NCBI RefSeq assembly: GCF_017220215.1
Contig: NZ_CP071131.1
Location: forward strand, 124,001-188,000
DNA length: 64,000 nucleotides
Direction of reading: 5' to 3'
Source of the DNA: Caballeronia sp. M1242
Lineage (GTDB): Bacteria; Pseudomonadota; Gammaproteobacteria; Burkholderiales; Burkholderiaceae
The position numbers were made by a program, and so were the translations under genes. Below, piece after piece: positions 19,107 to 28,196 of this stretch (positions are counted from its first letter, which is position 1; every line of letters starts with the position of its first letter). The notes beneath the pieces were generated by a model. It was not told the origin of the DNA, did no database searches, and worked only from the letters and a program-made list of their open reading frames with translations.

Positions 19107-19889
19107 ATGAACTGGAAGATGATTTGCTTCGCGGGCGCGGCGGGTTTCGCGTTCACATTCGGCGTGGCGCACGCGGATTCGCAGACCTTGCGCTTCGGGG
19201 TCGAGGCGTCGTATCCCCCGTTCGAGAGCAAAACCCCGGCAGGCACGCTCGAAGGCTTCGACATCGACATCGGCAATGCCGTGTGCGAGCGGGTGAAAAT
19301 GAAGTGCGTGTGGGTGGAGAACAGCTTCGACGGACTAATCCCCGCGCTGCAGGCCCGCAAGTTCGACGCGATCAATTCGGCGATGAACATCACGGCCAAG
19401 CGCAAACAGGCCATCGACTTCACGCCGCCCGTCTACGTGATGCCGATCCAGATGGTCGCGAAGCGCGGCTCGCATTTAGAGCCGACGCCCGCAGGCCTGA
19501 AGGACAAGCGGGTCGGCGTGCTGCAAGGCTCGACGCAGGAGGACTACGTGCGCAAGCACTGGGCGAGCGCAGGCGTGCAAGTCGTGACGTACCAGAGCCA
19601 GGACCAGATTTTCGCGGACCTCTCGGCCGGGCGGCTCGACGGCGCGGTGCAGGAAGTGCAGACCGCGATCGACGGCTTTCTCGCGAAGCCCGAGGGCAAG
19701 GCCTTCGATTTCGCGGGCGGCCCGCTGACCGATCCGTCCACGCTTGGCGAAGGCACGGGCATCGGCTTGCGCAAGGACGACGCCGCGTTGAAAGCGAAGG
19801 TCGTCGCCGCGCTCGATTCGCTGAAGAAGGACGGAACGCTCAGCCAGCTCTCGCAAAAGTACTTCAAACGCGACATCATCGCGAAATAA
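19107..19889 (+). CDS. periplasmic amino-acid-binding protein of an ABC transporter
   Basis: The 260-residue protein has a signal peptide (cleavage likely after A-H-A at about residue 23) and the SBP type 3 fold of lysine/arginine/ornithine and histidine binding proteins, with the N-terminal L-R-F-G-V-E-A-S-Y-P-P-F stretch and G-F-D-I-D-I. No permease or ATPase gene is adjacent, so it would need subunits encoded elsewhere. It is 22 bases upstream of the D-amino-acid dehydrogenase gene, which points to uptake of the dehydrogenase substrate, probably a basic amino acid. An upstream in-frame ATG at 19008 lies in the operator and is unlikely. Confidence 0.9.
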   Translation: MNWKMICFAGAAGFAFTFGVAHADSQTLRFGVEASYPPFESKTPAGTLEGFDIDIGNAVCERVKMKCVWVENSFDGLIPALQARKFDAINSAMNITAKRKQAIDFTPPVYVMPIQMVAKRGSHLEPTPAGLKDKRVGVLQGSTQEDYVRKHWASAGVQVVTYQSQDQIFADLSAGRLDGAVQEVQTAIDGFLAKPEGKAFDFAGGPLTDPSTLGEGTGIGLRKDDAALKAKVVAALDSLKKDGTLSQLSQKYFKRDIIAK

Positions 19890-19911
19890 CCACTTCAGCA
19901 GGTTCTGCAAC

Positions 19912-21153
19912 ATGGCTCATGACGTGATCGTGCTCGGCGCGGGTATCGTGGGAGTGAGCGTCGCGCTGCATCTGCAGCAGCGCGGATGGGAGGTGACGCT
20001 CGTCGACCGGCGCGCGCCCGGCGAAGCGACGAGCTTCGGCAATGCGGGGCTGATCGAGGCGTCGTCAGTGGTGCCTTATGCGTTTCCGCGAGACCTGCGC
20101 ACCGTGTTCAAGTTCGCGATGAACCGTTCCACCGCCCTGCGCTACGACCTGCGTTCCCTGCCCGCCTATGGGCCGTGGCTCGCGCGCTACTGGTGGGAGT
20201 CGGCGCCGGCGCGTCTCGCCGCCGCCGCGCGCGACATGCTTCCGCTCATCCGCAACAGCGTAGCCGAGCATGAGAAGCTGATCGCGCGCGCAGGTCTCTC
20301 CGATCTCGTGCGGCCCACGGGCTGGCTCGAAGCCTATCGTTCGCGCGAGCAGTTCGAGCGCGAGGCGAGCGATGCCGAGCGCATCGCGAGCGAGCACGGC
20401 CTGGGCATGAAGGTGCTCGATGCGGCCGCGCTGCATCGGCTGGAGGGTTCGCTCGCAGACGGATACGCGGGCGCCATCCACTGGACCGACCCGCGCAGTG
20501 TCATCGACCCTGGCGCGCTGACGAAAGGATATGCGAGCCTGTTCGAGCGCCAGGGCGGACGCATCCTGAGCGGGGACGCCGCGACGCTTCAACGGTCGGG
20601 CAGCGGCTGGCGCGTGATGACGTCGAGCGGGCTTGTAGAGGCGCAGGCGGCCGTCATCGCGCTGGGCGTCTGGTCCGAGGATCTCGCGCGCAAGTTCGGC
20701 TACCGCATTCCGCTCGTGGCGAAGCGCGGCTATCACATGCACTACGCGAGCGACGGCCGCGCGGCCCTATCCCGGCCCGTCGTCGATATCGAAAACGGCT
20801 ATGTGGTCGCGCCAATGCGGCGCGGGCTGAGACTCACGACCGGCGTCGAACTCGCGTCCCGCAATAGGCCGCCGAGTCCAGTGCAACTCGAACGAGCAGA
20901 GCGCGTTGCGCGTCCGATGTTCGGCCTCGGGGCGCGCATCGACGACGCGCCGTGGCTCGGGATGCGACCCTGCACGCCGGATATGCGGCCGGTGATCGGA
21001 CCGGCGGACCGTCATCCCGGTCTCTGGTTTGCGTTCGGACATGCCCATCACGGACTGACGCTCGGGCCAGTGACGGGCAGGCTGCTGAGCGAGTTGATGG
21101 ACGGAGAAGCGGGCTTCACCAGTCCACATCCCTACCGCGCGGGGAGGTTCTAG
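19912..21153 (+). CDS. FAD-dependent D-amino-acid dehydrogenase (DadA/DauA-like)
   Basis: This 413-residue FAD oxidoreductase of the DAO family oxidises a D-amino acid to the imino/keto acid and passes electrons to the respiratory chain. The Rossmann motif G-A-G-I-V-G is at residues 9-14, followed by the F-G-N-A-G-L-I segment typical of DadA-type enzymes, and the C-terminal FAD contact G-H-A-H-H-G-L-T-L-G-P is present. With the binding protein, the ornithine-cyclodeaminase-like protein and the DauR-like regulator it forms a module resembling dauBAR. D-arginine, D-lysine or another D-amino acid is the likely substrate; hydroxyproline-type amines are an alternative. Confidence 0.87.
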   Translation: MAHDVIVLGAGIVGVSVALHLQQRGWEVTLVDRRAPGEATSFGNAGLIEASSVVPYAFPRDLRTVFKFAMNRSTALRYDLRSLPAYGPWLARYWWESAPARLAAAARDMLPLIRNSVAEHEKLIARAGLSDLVRPTGWLEAYRSREQFEREASDAERIASEHGLGMKVLDAAALHRLEGSLADGYAGAIHWTDPRSVIDPGALTKGYASLFERQGGRILSGDAATLQRSGSGWRVMTSSGLVEAQAAVIALGVWSEDLARKFGYRIPLVAKRGYHMHYASDGRAALSRPVVDIENGYVVAPMRRGLRLTTGVELASRNRPPSPVQLERAERVARPMFGLGARIDDAPWLGMRPCTPDMRPVIGPADRHPGLWFAFGHAHHGLTLGPVTGRLLSELMDGEAGFTSPHPYRAGRF

Positions 21154-21249
21154 CACTGCGCAGCCGGTGATGTGGACTCGGGGGAACCGTTGGACTTGCT
21201 GAGAACACTCGGCCTTATCGGCCAGACGCGATCGGACGTGGCGTTGTCA

Positions 21250-21270
21250 TAAGAAAAGCCGGCGGGCTTG
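21250..21270 (-). terminator. possible terminator of the medium-chain reductase gene
   Basis: Read leftward, AAGCC-cgcc-GGCTT is followed by TTCTTATG. A short GC-rich stem with a partial T-run lies about 30 bases beyond the reductase stop, between convergent genes. Confidence 0.4.
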
Positions 21271-21300
21271 CAACGCGTGACCGAAGCGCAATCGCGGGGT

Positions 21301-22380
21301 CTATGGATGGACGACCGTCATCCTGAACGGGCCGCCATTCGCCGCAGCATGAGCGATGGCTTCGTTCACATCGTCGAGCTTGAATGACGTCACGTCGAAG
21401 AGACCGAGATCGAGCAGACCGCCGCGAATGAGGCCGGTCATAAGCGTGACCGCTTCCGGCGGATACATCCATTTGCCCCGCACGGTGATGTCATTGCGCA
21501 TGATCCAAGGATAAGGCAAGTCGAGGCCGTCGCCCCCGAGCATGCCGACGCCGCCCATCAACACAACACGTCCGTAGGGCCGCACGGCCATCACCGCCGC
21601 GCGCACCGTCCTCGTGGTCGCAGATGGCGGCAGCAGGTCCATGACGCAGTCGATAGGGGCTCCGGCAGCCGCACGCATCCGTTCGCGATCGTCGTCCTCG
21701 TTGCCGGTTAGCTCCACTGTACGGATGCGTTCCCCGAACCGCCTTTGCAGATCTGCGAGCACGCCTTTATTGCGGCCCGGCGCGACCACGCAGCGCACAC
21801 CCATTGCGAGGGCAACGGCGACGCACGCACTGCCGAAGTTCCCAGTCGCGCCGCTCACAAGCAATGTCTCGCCAGCCTGCAAGTTTGACGCAAGAAGCCC
21901 GCCATACGGAACCAGCATGGTGTTGAGCGCGCACCACTTCGCGGCATCGTCGGGACCGATGTCACCGATGCGAATGGCGTTCTCAGTCGGCACGCGCATT
22001 TGTGCAGCAAACGGGCCGTGATGGAAATGTCGCGCGAGGCGCAGGCCCCCATCGCCGCGGGCACTCCAGCCCTGCAATGTAATGTCGGGTGTGAGCGCGT
22101 CGTCGCGTGAACGAACCGTCGGATCGCAGAATACCCAGTCGCCTGTTCTCAGATGCGTGGCGTCGGGCCCGAACGCGCGCACCCGACCGATAGCCCCGCA
22201 GCCTGGCACGATGGGTAATTCGATCGCGTAGCGGCGCTCGCCGCTGAATACTTCTCGCGCATACGACAGTACTGGTGCGGCAACGACGTCGACGATCACT
22301 TCGCCGGTGCCCAACGAAGGGTCTGCTATATCTTCGATCGCAAGCGGTTTGCCGAGCGTATTCAGAATCGCTGCTTTCAT
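21301..22380 (-). CDS. zinc-independent medium-chain dehydrogenase/reductase (quinone-reductase-like)
   Basis: This is a 359-residue NAD(P)H-dependent reductase of the medium-chain family. The nucleotide-binding stretch G-A-T-G-N-F-G-S-A is clear. Where zinc alcohol dehydrogenases have G-H-E, this protein has P-G-C-G-A-I-G, and the structural zinc cysteines are missing, so it belongs with quinone-reductase-like members. The ATG at 22380 is preceded by GGAGGAAAC; a start at 22443 would run into the neighbour promoter. It is divergent from an XRE regulator gene that probably controls it. The substrate is not known. Confidence 0.85.
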   Translation of the reverse strand: MKAAILNTLGKPLAIEDIADPSLGTGEVIVDVVAAPVLSYAREVFSGERRYAIELPIVPGCGAIGRVRAFGPDATHLRTGDWVFCDPTVRSRDDALTPDITLQGWSARGDGGLRLARHFHHGPFAAQMRVPTENAIRIGDIGPDDAAKWCALNTMLVPYGGLLASNLQAGETLLVSGATGNFGSACVAVALAMGVRCVVAPGRNKGVLADLQRRFGERIRTVELTGNEDDDRERMRAAAGAPIDCVMDLLPPSATTRTVRAAVMAVRPYGRVVLMGGVGMLGGDGLDLPYPWIMRNDITVRGKWMYPPEAVTLMTGLIRGGLLDLGLFDVTSFKLDDVNEAIAHAAANGGPFRMTVVHP

Positions 22381-22497
22381 GTGAGTTTCCTCCGATGGGG
22401 GGGTCAGGAAAGGCCATTCTGGCAGGCGTAAAATCGGTAACAAGGCCTAGTACTATCCTGGGATTCCCGCGTACCTGCTTGCAGAGGAAGGAACGTC

Positions 22498-23274
22498 GTG
22501 ACAAAAGTGAGCCGAAGCGAGTTTGGCGATTTCCTGCGCTCACGGCGCGAGAAGCTGAGTCCCGAGTCCGTCGGACTCAATAACGGCGGTCGGCGGCGTC
22601 GCACGCCCGGTTTGCGTCGCGAAGAGGTCGCGGAACTCGCGGGCATCGGCGTTGACTGGTATGTGCGGCTCGAGCAGGGCCGCACGGTGAGCCCGTCCGA
22701 TACCACGCTCGACGCGCTGGCTCGCGCGTTACGGCTCGGCAAAGTCGAGGCGGCGCATCTGCGCGCACTGGCACGCAGCGGCGATCAGCAACCCTTCACT
22801 CGCGAGAGCGTGCCGGCACCCATCGCGAATCTGATCGCGACACTCGAGCTTCCCGCGTATGTCACAGGCAGGCGTTGGGATCTGCTAGCCTGGAATGCTG
22901 CGGCGGCCGATCTGCTCGGCTTCGACCGTCTCGCCGAAGCGGATCGCAACATTCTGGTGTTCATGTTCATCGAACCGGATTCGCGACGGCTATTCGGCGC
23001 GACCTGGACCAGCGAGGCGCGTCGCATGATCGCGTTGTTTCGCGCGACGCATGATCTCTATGCTGACGATCCGGCCTTTGTCGAACTGGTCGAAAGACTG
23101 CGCGCGCACAGCGCCGAGTTCGCGAAATGGTGGAACGCGCACGATGTTCGAGGGGGCGCGTCCGGGCAGAAGGTGCTGACCCATCCTGAGCGCGGCGCGC
23201 AACGCTACGACTACGCGAGCTTTCAGGCGAACGACGACCCTGCGTTGAAACTTGCGATCTATACGCCCGCGTGA
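22498..23274 (+). CDS. XRE-family regulator with MmyB-like ligand domain
   Basis: The 258-residue protein has an N-terminal helix-turn-helix (about 8-85, with T-P-G-L-R-R-E-E-V-A-E-L-A-G-I and Y-V-R-L-E-Q-G-R) and a C-terminal MmyB-like ligand-binding domain (about 105-255, with the W-N-A-A-A-A-D-L-L-G stretch). Translation starts at GTG 22498 behind AGAGGAAGGAA. Genes of this type in Burkholderia often sit opposite an oxidoreductase gene, as here, and act on it. Confidence 0.87.
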   Translation: MTKVSRSEFGDFLRSRREKLSPESVGLNNGGRRRRTPGLRREEVAELAGIGVDWYVRLEQGRTVSPSDTTLDALARALRLGKVEAAHLRALARSGDQQPFTRESVPAPIANLIATLELPAYVTGRRWDLLAWNAAAADLLGFDRLAEADRNILVFMFIEPDSRRLFGATWTSEARRMIALFRATHDLYADDPAFVELVERLRAHSAEFAKWWNAHDVRGGASGQKVLTHPERGAQRYDYASFQANDDPALKLAIYTPA

Positions 23275-23727
23275 AAGAACGCCTCACGCGCGTGAAGCCG
23301 GGTTCGAGTAGGCTAGACCCACCGGCGACAATGGGACGAATGCCCCGTGTGTGCTTCGCCGCTAGGCACTGGTCGAATATTAGTGGTCCGAAGCCGGGCG
23401 TCCGTTCTTGGCGCTTTACCGTCTGAGACACCACGGCCGCCTCGGCCAGCCAGTAAGCGTCGCTCTCGGACGGCAGTCGACTCATTGCCGCCCGTCGCGC
23501 CACCGAGCTGATAGCGGCGACTAGCAGGCGAAATCCGGCCATCGGCACTGCCCACCATAGGGAACGAGTCTGAAGTGCTATGACCGCTGTGCCCACGATG
23601 CACGTGTCGTCAACTCGCACCATCGTGCTTGGCGCGTGCGTTCGGCGCGTCTAATAGCGACGAACGCACGCGTTACCACCTGCGACCGCGCAACTACTAT
23701 TTCCGACGACCCCGCCGGCACTATCGG
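23275..23727. other. intergenic region, no gene recognised
   Basis: This 453-base gap lies between the XRE gene and the 3' end of an MFS gene. The minus-strand frame 23313-23603 gives no family-like protein. A long perfect inverted repeat lies at its right end, at 23633-23672. Confidence 0.45.
23633..23672 (-). terminator. 12-base perfect stem-loop after the MFS gene
   Basis: CGCGTGCGTTCG and its exact reverse complement CGAACGCACGCG enclose a 16-base loop. The structure lies 55 bases past the leftward MFS stop. There is no T-run on the transcribed side, so it may act as a factor-dependent terminator, an RNA 3' stabiliser or a protein-binding palindrome. Confidence 0.45.
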
Positions 23728-25035
23728 CTACTTCCGCCGAACATTTACCAGTGTCGCGGGAACCAGCAAGACCAGCACGCCACCGATTACCAGACTGACA
23801 GAGAGCCCAAGCACACCAGCTCCCGCGGAGCCCGTGGCGGTTTTGATCACACCGATCAACGATGGGCTCACAACCCCCGAAATGCTGCCGACCGAGTTTG
23901 CAAGCGCGAGTCCTGCCGCGGCCGCCGCACCGCCAAGGAAAGCTGGCGGCAGAACCCAGAACTGCGAGATGGTCGTCATGACGCCCATCGTGCCGAGCGT
24001 CAGGGCCACCATAGCCAGCAAGGTCGAGTTCGCAAACCAGACGCTCAATGCGAGCCCAAACGCGCCGACGAGCCCAGGAACGATGAGGTGCCAACGACGT
24101 TCACCTGTCCTGTCAGATCTGCTACTGACGAAGACCATCGCCACTGCGCCGGCTGCATACGGAACAGATGTCAAAAGCCCGACATTGAACGGGTCAGACA
24201 CGCCGCTGGACTTGATCAACGTCGGAAGCCAGAAGCTGACGCCGTACAACCCCATGGTATAGAAGAAGTAAATGGTGCTTACCAGCAGTACCTTGGGATT
24301 GAGCAAGCCATCGCGCACGGAGTGAAGCGCGGTCGATGAGGCTTCATCGGTGAGCGACTGCTCCAGGAAGTCCTTCTGCCCTTCGCTCAGCCACTTTGCA
24401 TCGCGTACCTTGTCGTCCAGATAGAAAAACGCCGCCACACCCAGAAGCGCGGTAGGAATGCCTTCCAACAGAAACAACCACTGCCAGCCGGCGAACCCGT
24501 GAGACCCGTTGAACGCAGTCATGATCCAGCCGGACAGCGGACCACCAATAACGCCCGACATCGGAATGCCCGTCAGGAACAGGGCAGTGACTTTAGACCT
24601 GCGTGACGGCGGAAACCAATAGGTCAGGTAGAGCACAATCGCCGGGAAGAAGCCTGCCTCGGCGACGCCTAACAGGAAACGCATGATGTAAAACGTCGTG
24701 GGGGTCCTGACAAACATCATGCCGGCAGAGATCAACCCCCAGGTAACCATGATGCGGGCTATCCAACGCCGGGGGCCGACGCGAAGTAATAGTAGGTTGC
24801 TTGGAACTTCGAAAAGGAGATACCCGACGAAGAACACGCTGGCGCCAAACCCATAGACCGCCTCGCTGAAGCCGAGGTCGCTCAACATTTGCAGCTTCGC
24901 AAATGCGACGTTGATACGGTCGAGATACGCGAACAGGTAGCAGACGAAAAGAAAAGGAAGGAGGCGCCACGTTGCTTTTGCAAAGACGGACGTGTCGGCA
25001 CCTTCTACATAGACGGCGGGGCTGTGGGAACTCAA
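23728..25035 (-). CDS. MFS organic-anion permease (ACS family)
   Basis: The 435-residue, 12-helix permease is related to OphD, with Y-L-D-R-I-N-V-A-F-A in helix 1 and A-E-A-G-F-F-P-A in helices 4-5. It lies 117 bases downstream of the class II aldolase-like gene in the same direction. In context it should import the aromatic or organic acid used by the Rieske oxygenase and the aldolase-like enzyme of this module. Its composition is slightly lower in GC at wobble positions than that of neighbouring genes, judged by eye. Confidence 0.87.
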   Translation of the reverse strand: MSSHSPAVYVEGADTSVFAKATWRLLPFLFVCYLFAYLDRINVAFAKLQMLSDLGFSEAVYGFGASVFFVGYLLFEVPSNLLLLRVGPRRWIARIMVTWGLISAGMMFVRTPTTFYIMRFLLGVAEAGFFPAIVLYLTYWFPPSRRSKVTALFLTGIPMSGVIGGPLSGWIMTAFNGSHGFAGWQWLFLLEGIPTALLGVAAFFYLDDKVRDAKWLSEGQKDFLEQSLTDEASSTALHSVRDGLLNPKVLLVSTIYFFYTMGLYGVSFWLPTLIKSSGVSDPFNVGLLTSVPYAAGAVAMVFVSSRSDRTGERRWHLIVPGLVGAFGLALSVWFANSTLLAMVALTLGTMGVMTTISQFWVLPPAFLGGAAAAAGLALANSVGSISGVVSPSLIGVIKTATGSAGAGVLGLSVSLVIGGVLVLLVPATLVNVRRK

Positions 25036-25152
25036 TTGGTGTCTCCTGGGTAGCCTTCAGTATCGGCGGGCGCGTTAGGTGCTCTTCTCCGCCGGGTCGC
25101 ATCCTGCACGCCCGCAGTCATACGGCGCGCAGGTTTGCCGTCACAGCGGTGT

Positions 25153-26007
25153 TCAATCGAACATGTCAGGTTGAGTCGCGACCAGGTCTGTCCAGATCGT
25201 CTGGAAGTGCAACCACCCGATGTAGTCGCTGCCGACATGCTCGCGGCTATACCGGGCGCGTTCGGGCGTGACTTCGCGGGGCGTGATACCCGTCGCTTCG
25301 ATCATCAACTGTTGTTGGCAACAACGTTCCAGCGCGATGAACCAGAAAGCGGCGGAATCGATGCTATGACGGCTAGCGGTCAAGAGGCCATGATTCTGAT
25401 GAATCGCGGCCTTGACGCCAGCAAAAGCATTCGCAACCTTATTGCCACCCTTGACTTCGACCGCCACCTTGCCGGCCTCATCGCCAATGACGACGTGATC
25501 TTCGAAGAACGCAGCCGCGTCCTGAGAGATCGGCGCCAAAGGCTTGCCGAGCGATGCGAAGGCGGTCCCATAAACGGTATGAGCGTGGCACATGGCAACG
25601 ATGTCAGGATGCTGCTCGTGAACCGCGGCATGAAGAACGAACCCCGCGCGGTTGATTGCGTACTCTCCTTCAACGACAGTGCCGTTATGATCGGCGCATA
25701 TGAGATTCGACACCTTGACCTGCGAGAAGTGAACCGCCATCGGATTGGTCCAGTACAGGCCAGGGTTCTCCGGATCCCGCACTGTCAGGTGACCAGCGAA
25801 GCCGTAATCGAATCCCTGGAGCGCGAAAGCACGGCAAGCCGCGACCAAATGCTCCTTCAAATACTGGCGATGTGCCGCAACGTCCTTGAACTGGGGAATC
25901 GTCGGGAAGATCAGGCCATCCTGTTCGGGCTCATAGATCGAAATCTTTCCCGGCTTGAGAATCGATTCTTGCTTGGACTCCGCCTGTGGCTCGGCAACTG
26001 TGGACAT
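25153..26007 (-). CDS. class II aldolase/adducin-fold enzyme (aldolase or decarboxylase)
   Basis: This 284-residue metal-dependent enzyme has the class II aldolase/adducin fold. Likely zinc ligands are His141 and His143 (C-H-A-H-T) and His206 (Q-N-H-G-L-L); the stretch D-Y-G-F-A-G-H-L-T-V-R-D is the family N-terminal signature. The fold includes fuculose-phosphate aldolase but also decarboxylases of dihydroxyphthalate-type aromatics. With a Rieske oxygenase, a reductase and an OphD-like permease nearby, an aromatic decarboxylase is an attractive possibility, not a proven one. A near-perfect GntR-type palindrome lies upstream at 26097-26107. Confidence 0.85.
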   Translation of the reverse strand: MSTVAEPQAESKQESILKPGKISIYEPEQDGLIFPTIPQFKDVAAHRQYLKEHLVAACRAFALQGFDYGFAGHLTVRDPENPGLYWTNPMAVHFSQVKVSNLICADHNGTVVEGEYAINRAGFVLHAAVHEQHPDIVAMCHAHTVYGTAFASLGKPLAPISQDAAAFFEDHVVIGDEAGKVAVEVKGGNKVANAFAGVKAAIHQNHGLLTASRHSIDSAAFWFIALERCCQQQLMIEATGITPREVTPERARYSREHVGSDYIGWLHFQTIWTDLVATQPDMFD

Positions 26008-26096
26008 GTGGGCTCCTGGATTGCAATGGTTGGATGAATCGTTGCGCCAAATCAGCGCTCGTTAGCTATTGAGAAGCTATTAGTCGTAAGCGAATC

Positions 26097-26107
26097 ATGT
26101 AGTACAT
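26097..26107. promoter_or_regulatory. palindrome ATGTAGTACAT upstream of the aldolase-like gene
   Basis: This perfect 5-1-5 inverted repeat contains GT-N3-AC, the usual core of FCD-type GntR operators. It lies 90 bases upstream of the aldolase-like gene and just downstream of a GntR gene, so the latter may control the aldolase/MFS unit. Confidence 0.5.
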
Positions 26108-26158
26108 CTAACTGCATCGCGTTTATCGCGACGTGCTATGACATCATCTTGTCAAGCC

Positions 26159-26872
26159 TCAGCCGGCGAGAGCTTCGTCGACAACACGCAGGTCTTGGTG
26201 GCTATTGCGCGGCCCCAGCAAGAGGTCAAAATCGTCAATGAAATGGGCTTGAGCCCTTTTGGTGTGGGCATCGGACAAGCTCATCGCAAGGCTCGCGTCT
26301 CCCCGCTCGATAGCCTTTGCGATTGCGGCGTGCTCGTCCCATATCGACTCACGTTGCCCGGACACCTGCAAGCTCGCGCCCATCACGCGTCGAAGGTGAA
26401 CCCAATGCACGCGGGCGGTGTCACTGATCAGCCGATTGCCCGACGCCGCGTACACTGCGAAGTGAAACTCCATATCGGCATCTATCATGGCTCGCACATT
26501 TCCAGACGCCCAGGCCTTCCTGCCGCGGCTAAACAGCTGCGGATCTAGCGTGGCCTTTTTATTGGCGGCGAGTCGCGCGGCCAAGGCATCGAGGGTAGCG
26601 CGAACTTCATAGAGGTCACTCAGCCAATCTGAGTTCAAGGGTGCGACGAGCACTCCTCTGCCCGGGGCGTCTTGAACCAGACCGTCTTTCTTCAACAGGC
26701 GAAGCGCCTGAAGAACCGGCGAGCGCGATACCGCGAGTTGCTCCGCAATATCCTCTTGCGTGAGGCGTGTGCCGGGAGGGAGCGAGCCATCGCAGATCGC
26801 ATCCGCCAGCGCTTGATAGACTTCCTCCACATAATCCGGTCGCGAGCGAATCTTCAGCAGGCTGGGTGTCAT
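26159..26872 (-). CDS. GntR-family regulator with FCD domain (copy 1)
   Basis: The 237-residue regulator has an N-terminal winged helix (about 10-75, T-Q-E-D-I-A-E-Q-L-A-V-S-R-S-P-V) and a C-terminal FCD ligand domain (about 85-220) with the acid/His metal-binding pattern (D-A-D-M-E-F-H, S-I-W-D-E-H). It is a clear paralogue of the GntR protein encoded at 30173-30847; by eye, more than half of the aligned residues are identical. It lies between the aldolase-like gene and the reductase gene, all leftward. Confidence 0.9.
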   Translation of the reverse strand: MTPSLLKIRSRPDYVEEVYQALADAICDGSLPPGTRLTQEDIAEQLAVSRSPVLQALRLLKKDGLVQDAPGRGVLVAPLNSDWLSDLYEVRATLDALAARLAANKKATLDPQLFSRGRKAWASGNVRAMIDADMEFHFAVYAASGNRLISDTARVHWVHLRRVMGASLQVSGQRESIWDEHAAIAKAIERGDASLAMSLSDAHTKRAQAHFIDDFDLLLGPRNSHQDLRVVDEALAG

Positions 26873-27094
26873 GCCTTATCCCCATTCATAGTCATCGAAT
26901 CGACATAACGGTGGCCATTTCTAGTCCCTGTAACGGTCTGCCACTGAGTCCTTTGCGATGCACGGAGCGTCACGCCAACGCCCTTTTCTCGTGCGATGCT
27001 GCGACTCCGCGTCGGCTTGAGTGCGCGCTTCCCGACATGTCCTGTTCATAGAAAGTTCGCATGGCGGCAGTGACTGGTCTTGTGACGCGTCGCT

Positions 27095-28105
27095 CTATAG
27101 GTCAAGGACCAACGTTTTGCTCACTGGCCGCGAGACACAGACGGTCAGAAACTCCTCGCGTTCCTCGTCGCTCAGGATGAAGTCGTTGTGCTCGACCTCG
27201 CCCTCCAGGTAGCGGACTTTGCATGTCGCGCACAGTCCAGCGCAACACGACGTCGGGACGTCAACGCCAGCCTCGCTGAGCGCATCGCACAGGCTCTGGT
27301 CGGGCGCTACGTGGAGCACCTGACCCGTGCTTGCAATGGTTACCTCGCAACCTTCGGTACTTTCCGTTTCCGCCGGCGCGCGCTTGGGCTGCTCGGGCGC
27401 CTTGAAGTGCTCGAAGTGAACGGTGCCCTTCGGCCAATGACTCGCTGCCTCGGCGCACGCCGACATGAAACCCGCCGGGCCACAGTAGTACACGTGCGTG
27501 CCCGGTTCCGGTTGGCTCAGTAGTGCACGCAGATCCAGTTGGTTGTTCGCCAGGCCGTCGTCGAAGTGGTAGCTCAGTCTTCCCGCAGCGTGCATCGCCT
27601 TGAGTTCGTCGCTGAACGCAGCAGCCGACGGGCTACGAGCGCAGTAGTGCATTTCGAAGTCGACGCCCCTCGCCTCCAGCTCGTGGGCCATCGCCTTCAA
27701 CGGCGTCACACCGATGCCGCCGGCAATCAGGATGACCTTCGTGGCGTCGGAAGCCAGAGCGAAGTGATTGCGCGGCTGACTAATCTTGACGATGTCCCCT
27801 GCGCGTATCGCTTCATGCACCGCTCGGGACCCGCCTCGACCGTTCTCGTCCTTGAGTACAGCAATGACGTATCGCGTACGGTCGGCCGGAGAATTGCACA
27901 AGGAATACTGGCGGATTGCGCCGTTGCTCAGGTGAATGTCAATGTGAGCGCCTGCCTCGAATGGCGGCAGTTCGTGCCCCACCGGACTCGTCAATTCATA
28001 CGAGTTGATGCCCCGACCCTCGTATCGGATCTGGCGCACCCTGACCTCGAGCGTTCCAGCCCCGACGTCCTGCACGGCCTCTTCTCGTTCCAATAGTGTT
28101 TCCAT
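27095..28105 (-). CDS. Rieske oxygenase reductase (flavin, [2Fe-2S])
   Basis: The 336-residue reductase belongs to the phthalate dioxygenase reductase/VanB class. The flavin site R-Q-Y-S-L is at 65-69, the nucleotide site G-G-I-G-V-T-P at 129-135, and the iron-sulphur ligands are Cys287, Cys292, Cys295 and Cys323. It shares domain order and many motifs with OphA1 but is clearly a different protein. The Rieske oxygenase gene ends 91 bases upstream, so the two form an electron-transfer pair. The start has AAGGAA 7 bases upstream. Confidence 0.92.
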   Translation of the reverse strand: METLLEREEAVQDVGAGTLEVRVRQIRYEGRGINSYELTSPVGHELPPFEAGAHIDIHLSNGAIRQYSLCNSPADRTRYVIAVLKDENGRGGSRAVHEAIRAGDIVKISQPRNHFALASDATKVILIAGGIGVTPLKAMAHELEARGVDFEMHYCARSPSAAAFSDELKAMHAAGRLSYHFDDGLANNQLDLRALLSQPEPGTHVYYCGPAGFMSACAEAASHWPKGTVHFEHFKAPEQPKRAPAETESTEGCEVTIASTGQVLHVAPDQSLCDALSEAGVDVPTSCCAGLCATCKVRYLEGEVEHNDFILSDEEREEFLTVCVSRPVSKTLVLDL

Positions 28106-28196
28106 CGTCAGTTCCTTGCTCGCGAGTGTTGATCGATGAGGCCGGACGGCTCACGGCGCGCGTGCTTCCCGCGCCGGTGAGACAGCCGGCACTCGA

